From Escallonia rubra (lineage: Eukaryota; Streptophyta; Magnoliopsida; Escalloniales; Escalloniaceae), in NCBI GenBank assembly GCA_033065855.1, contig JAVXUO010002322.1, positions 384,501-448,500 on the forward strand: a stretch of DNA of 64,000 nucleotides, read 5' to 3'. The notes under the pieces were generated by a model. That model saw only the letters and a program-made list of their open reading frames with translations. It did not search any database and was not told where the DNA came from. The translations under genes were made by a program, and so were the position numbers. Shown here piece after piece: positions 59,636 through 64,000 of this stretch (its first letter is position 1; the number at the start of each line of letters is the position of its first letter).

Positions 59636-60317
59636 TGTTAGGAAAATAGCTTGGATTTGCTTCGTCAATTTTCAAAATAATTGATCATAAAGTATGACTA
59701 AAGCATATAATTGCCTAACCATGAAAATAATAAAAACTTATGGCTAACTTAAAATATATTAGACATGCAAAATAAGTATATTATAAGCATATAGTTAATA
59801 TACAAAACAATGACAAGTATTATAACTGGTATGCAATTTCAAGATATAAAGAATTAAAATAAATTCGCACTGGCCTGTGAGAGTCGCGATAAAATCGCTG
59901 TCCTAAAGGCTTTATCGTCTCCCTACGCACGGGTTCCAACGAACGATAAACCCTCCAAGATAAAACCCAAGGCTCGCAGCGTTGCCTTCTCTATGTGTGC
60001 GTCCACAGGAAGACGGTTGAACTAGCCCGATCAAGTTGCCCAAAAACCAAAAGTATATAGAATGTAGAGAGCATATGAAATATCAAGAATATGTTTTGAT
60101 ATGTGTGTTCTCCATGGTAGGAGTGGTCTCCTTTTATAGTAGAAGAAGACTAGGGGTTACACACATAATAAATAACAACAGTCAAAAACATTATGAATAA
60201 AATTATGACAAAGTTTAATACCATCGGTTACTTTGACTAACATAAATAAAGAAAATAAAGTAAGGTTTTAAAGCTTTACTAAAAGAATTTGTAAATAAAA
60301 TAGAACAAATTCTAACA
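59636..60317 (-). repeat. 5' LTR of the copia element
   Basis: It is 682 bp, the same length as its partner and about 99 percent identical. In element orientation a TATAAAAG box occurs at 60131-60138, so transcription should start near 60100. Confidence 0.95.
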
Positions 60318-60752
60318 CATTTCACTAAGCCCTTGCAGTGTTTTACAGTGGCCAAAACAGCATTATCTGTCTCATATTGTCATTTACACTAATTCTGCTC
60401 GTTTGTTTGCACAGATGGTAAGACATGAAGAGATCAGAGCAGCAACTGCACCAGTAATGTATAATATTTGTCTGACCAGCGTGTATTTTCACTATTGCCA
60501 GATAAAAACTGCTGACTGAAGCGGCTGAATTTGTCACTTTTACTTGCAAGAGTAGATCAGTAGTATTTATGACATTAAATTATGGATTAGATGTTTTTAG
60601 ATATATTCCTCATATATGGACAATGTTTAGCTTCATTTCTTTCAAATTGCATGCAATACAATATAGTGCATCTTTTATATGAGCCTCCCCCCACAAAGTC
60701 TAGTTCTTTCTCTGGCTAGTCATAATAAACAGACTCCCAAACAAATGCAACC
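60318..60752. other. Spacer between the copia element and the RNase H remnant
   Basis: No recognisable coding sequence. If the flanking LINE-type pieces were once continuous, this stretch is either decayed element sequence or a separate insertion. Confidence 0.35.
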
Positions 60753-61501
60753 TTGCCAGATTCCATACAGTACTTACTGATCTTTGCACCCTTTTGCATC
60801 AAGGCACCCGAACCTATCTCGCACCTTTTCTCGCACTGTCAAAATCTCAGGCCGGTAGCCGGTAGGTTTGGACTGCATTTAGGAATCCGATTCACTAGAC
60901 CGCTCCCGGATCTGTTCGCATGGCTCATCGCTTGGGTTTCAAAAGGCAATGCTCTCTGCAAGTCACAACAATCCCAAGTCACTCACTCAACCATCCTTGC
61001 CACTCTTCGAAGCATATGGTTACCAAGGAAGGAAAGAAAGAAAAAGACTCATGTCAAGCATCCCAAACGTCCAAACAGTATCCCAAAATTCCAAAACCCC
61101 GAGCATACACCTCTATACAATTTCATGTCATTCCCCAGGAACGAAGTCTTATTTCTTGAACTGTTAGGTGCAAAATCTGGAATGGATATTAATGTCATGA
61201 AGGTCAATTGGCGTACCGCAAGGTTCAGTTGCATCATCGTATTCTTCGTAGACTCATTTGTAGCACAAGCTACAACTTTGTTGAAAGCACTCACTTGGGC
61301 AAAAACCCACAAATTTCAACACACATAGTAGTCTATTACTCGCTCTCATCATTTAACCGATCAGATTCAGATGATAGGAGGATATTAGCGCTAAAGCAGG
61401 ACCCATTCTGCAACCGCGTTCACTTTTGCAGAATAATAATTAGAAGCTCAAGATTACTGATTGAAACAATATGTATGGACCGGAAATTCCCAGCACTATA
61501 A
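60753..61501 (+). pseudogene. Degraded LINE-type remnant, right part (zinc-binding and RNase H-like region)
   Basis: The plus strand reads KAPEPISHLFSHCQNLRPVA, then GLHLGIRFTRPLPDLFAWLI, then a motif like VAQATTLLKALTWAKTHKFQH. A frame change follows and SSFNRSDSDDRRILALKQDP continues. This is the zinc-binding tail and RNase H-like domain found at the end of many plant non-LTR reverse transcriptase proteins. The Cys residues of the zinc motif are partly lost and the frame is broken, so it is a pseudogene. Order and orientation agree with the piece at 53650-53931. Confidence 0.6.
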
Positions 61502-62188
61502 TGTAGCTAAGCACCTGTATGTTTTTGCTCCACTAGAATGTAATCAGCCGGAACGGTGCTAATCCCATCTTAATGAAATGTTTCTATTATACATCAAAAC
61601 AATAAAGTGAAGAGGGCTGGTCATCTGCTATGCAAGGTGTCCTTTCATGTAGGCACCGAAATAATTACACCCCGGTCGAAATAAAAATTGATGAACTAAT
61701 TTGTGGCATTATGCAAATCCATCTAAAATTAGCGCGCACATTGCATGACCCCATCTAGAAAGCATTGAATATGGAGCTTCAAAATTGTAGTGCTATTAGC
61801 TCCTCTCTCAAAAAGGCTAAGAGAATCCTGTGCAACTTTGTACAATAACGTGCACAAGATAGTTGTTTGAAGAAAACGACACCTTTCCTTCTGATCAGAT
61901 GGTCAAGCAGAATATAATAAAAATACTAAAAGCTCCCTAAGATATATCAACTACCAAGTAGAAACCACGCAATCATAAAAGGTGCTCGACCGAGGTTTGA
62001 TTTCCATACACTAACAATACTTGGGTGCAAAAGATTTACTCAAAATCCATGAGCTATCATCCCTAAATCTCGATATTCTACATTGAGAACCAACGTAATG
62101 CAACCATCAGGTTAAACTTGCGCTGCCTCCAAGATTACCTCCATGCAGTTGCTAGTATGGATACTTGCACGCTCCGAAGAAATTTACC
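61502..62188. other. Intergenic and 3' flank of the RNA helicase gene
   Basis: No gene is seen. The right part is probably the helicase 3' untranslated region. Confidence 0.4.
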
Positions 62189-62786
62189 TCATGATGGCAC
62201 TACATGAAACAAAACACACAGTAAGGGAAGAAAAAAAGCTTTCAATGGAAAAAAATAATAATAATCCAGCAATCTGGAAAGATTATCCATTTGTTTTTTT
62301 CATTCTTGAGTAATAAAAGCAAGAAAGGCTCATACTGTATGTAGAAGTATCAATGGATTCAGGAAGCTCCTTTATATCAACCATGAACCGTTCCTGGACC
62401 TGTCCGAAGATATGAATAAGATTATCATCTCAACCTACATGACTCAACATCAATTACCAAAATAACAACTTACCTTATTAAGAACATCAGAGTCGGCGAC
62501 AGATGAAGCGAATGTGATGGCAAGTCCCTTAGTGCCGAACCTACCAGCCCTACCCACCTGCCAGTTCAAAAAACTCAAAAAATCGGCAATTTGCACTACT
62601 TTGATGTTGTTATTGAACCTACACGTGTACGGACAGCTTACCCTGTGCAAGTAAGTGTCAGCTGAATCTGGCATATCATAGTTTATAACTATATTGACAC
62701 GCTCGATATCAATTCCTCTGCCAACTAAATCAGTTGCAACAAGAATTCTTTTATGCCCCTCCTTAAATCCCTTATAGCGCATCAAC
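62189..62786 (-). CDS. UAP56: DEAD-box ATP-dependent RNA helicase, UAP56/SUB2 type (3' exons only)
   Basis: Four minus-strand exons (62642-62786, 62474-62557, 62336-62399, 62189-62199) encode the last part of the helicase C-terminal domain. They include [59 protein letters not shown] (motifs V and VI) and the terminal [14 protein letters not shown] then DTSTYMPS and stop. UAP56 remodels RNA in spliceosome assembly and couples splicing to mRNA export in the TREX complex. The last exon is only 11 nt and completes the Met codon. Upstream exons, including the expected SGMSQEER, are not in the remaining 1.2 kb, so either the preceding intron runs past the window or this is a truncated copy. Several differences from the usual sequence ([12 protein letters not shown]) are substitutions; the frame is clean. 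Confidence 0.82.
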
Positions 62787-64000
62787 CTAAATAAGAGAGA
62801 ACTATTGCAACTTCAGAAATCTAAATATCCACGTAAAAAGAAAATAGAGGAAGACAGAAATGAGAAAGAAAAAAAAATGTTGCAAAACAATCTACTATAT
62901 AGATGTTCAATCACAATGCTAAAGCATTACTAGCTTGCAGGAGAACGTGTAGCAGCCATGCATAACCACAATGTGACCACAGAAAAGTTGATTCATATAT
63001 TCCCCAGGATATGTAGATATAATCATATCATGATCATCATGCCTATAAATCTCCAATAACGTATACCTAATAAGCATGGATATGGGTACACGTGCAGATA
63101 CCCAATATGTCATTTTCAAAAATAACAGGATATGGGTGAGGCTGGGATACGCCAAATGTTACACAAAAACAATAATTTTTTTATTAGTATTTTTGTTACT
63201 AAATATATCTGCCCAAATTAGTAAAGTAGTTAAACTTTAGTGTGAATTCAGTAATTAAGTAAAGCTTGATGGGTTCTTTAACTAACATACTGAGATTAAG
63301 GGGTCATTTTATGAAGACAATAAAGCCAAAACTTTCCAGCTGTAACCAGTCCACTAATAAATATATGCATGTGAACTATTACAGGCGACAATCGACAAGC
63401 CACGGAAAAGCACACACGGCCAGAAGTCTTCTCGTCAAAGATAAGGCAGAAAGAAACAAACAAAGAATTGGAAATCGCAATCAAAGAAGAAAGGTTGTCT
63501 TCTAGTCAACAACGGTCAGAAGACAAGGCAGGGAGCAAACAAACTGTCTTGCCGATGCTCACAATGGTCTCCAGCTATGTTACATAAACTTAGTACAAGT
63601 ATTTTCGAGTCGGATACCTATCCAAGTGTCAGATTCGTCTAATTTTCAAAACTAATGACATGGGACACCACAAAATATTTCTATCTATTAGATTTTGTGA
63701 TTACCCCTTAGCGGACATGGTGTTTTCGTGATGCACATTGTTTTAATTGAAATCTTATCTCATCTCAAAGTAATAAGAATTGAAAGGAACACTTTACGAT
63801 AGTGTTTTTGGTGGCATATCTTATGAGATTTGTCGGACACATATGTCATACCCATGTCCAAGTGTTGAGTGTCCAACAAGGGTAGTTCACGCATTTGAAG
63901 TGTCCATTTAACAAAGGTCTCTGGTCGTCTCCGGTTGTCCCAGTCGTTGCTGCTGGTAGTTGGTCGTTGCCTTACCACTCTCCTATCTCTATCTTTCCTC
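62787..64000. other. Probable intron or 5' flank of the helicase gene with a diverged repeat copy
   Basis: No helicase exon is visible. A sequence near 63790-63880 (gtgtcggacacatatg-type, then cccatgtccaagtgt) is the inverted, diverged counterpart of the small element in the DCC gene intron. A ctatgttac-like end lies at 63575. Confidence 0.5.

Larger units (their letters stand above)
53932..60317 (-). mobile_element. Ty1/copia LTR retrotransposon, nearly whole
   Basis: A 6386-bp element on the minus strand with two 682-bp LTRs, a leader with short repeats, one polyprotein region and a polypurine tract next to the 3' LTR. Integrase precedes reverse transcriptase, which defines copia. The LTRs differ at about 7 of 682 positions (1.0 percent). 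At 1.3e-8 substitutions per site per year this suggests about 0.4 million years; half that rate doubles it. It looks nearly intact, with about one break in the coding region. No clean 5-bp target duplication is seen (attca on the left, cattt on the right). Confidence 0.95.

Noticed and set aside
53927-60322. 5-bp target duplication for the copia element
   Set aside because: attca on the left and cattt on the right match only if shifted by one base, so I do not claim a duplication.
60753-61328. 191-residue frame as a possible novel host gene
   Set aside because: Its blocks match the zinc-binding and RNase H-like end of plant non-LTR reverse transcriptases, and the homology runs on in another frame, so it is a pseudogene fragment.
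62919-63155. 78-residue minus-strand frame as an upstream UAP56 exon
   Set aside because: It shares nothing with the helicase sequence expected before the [11 protein letters not shown] exon. It is intron or flank.
1-64000. CRISPR arrays, operons, rRNA genes or bacterial features
   Set aside because: None seen. The window is eukaryotic nuclear DNA with spliced genes.

Overview
This is a nuclear segment from a flowering plant, most likely a eudicot. The genes have GT-AG introns, the intergenic DNA is AT-rich, and plant-expanded families (P-class PPR, GH28 polygalacturonase, F-box/LRR, GT106) lie among LTR, LINE, hAT, Mutator and Tourist debris. I cannot name the species. All gene assignments come from reading motifs and rebuilding exons by hand; no database search was run. 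Every exon chain given as complete joins in frame from ATG to stop.

Layout. 1-4.1 kb: intergenic, with a hAT-like element (1098-2443). 4.1-6.1 kb (+): F-box/LRR gene with a duplicated terminal exon. 6.9-10.3 kb (+): six-exon GT106 / O-fucosyltransferase-like Golgi enzyme. 12.8-15.3 kb (-): 816-aa intronless PPR protein. 15.3-25.5 kb: gene-poor, with skewed simple sequence, a Tourist-like MITE, a Mutator-like element and a LINE scrap. 25.6-26.8 kb (-): 413-aa PPR protein. 29.1-31.9 kb (+): five-exon DCC-family thiol-disulfide oxidoreductase, probably plastid-targeted. 32.6-52.3 kb (-): four head-to-tail polygalacturonase genes (PG-A to PG-D), each rebuilt as ten coding exons and 404-406 residues. 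53.6-61.5 kb: degraded LINE-type remnant split by a young Ty1/copia element (53932-60317). 62.2-62.8 kb (-): 3' exons of a UAP56/SUB2 DEAD-box RNA helicase whose 5' part lies beyond the window.

The polygalacturonase array is the main biology. All four genes share one unusual plan: the start codon is the last three bases of its own exon, a phase-0 intron follows at once, and the fifth coding exon is only 24 nt. The catalytic motifs NTDG, GDD and GHG are present in all four; PG-B reads RLK where the family has RIK. Three of the four have a TATA box at the same distance from the ATG.

From memory (unverified), the GT106, 816-aa PPR and DCC genes resemble Arabidopsis At1g52630, At1g52620 and At1g52590, while the 413-aa PPR and the PGs resemble At1g80150 and At1g80140/At1g80170. 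If right, two separate Arabidopsis segments are interleaved here, as expected when duplicate regions lose genes reciprocally.
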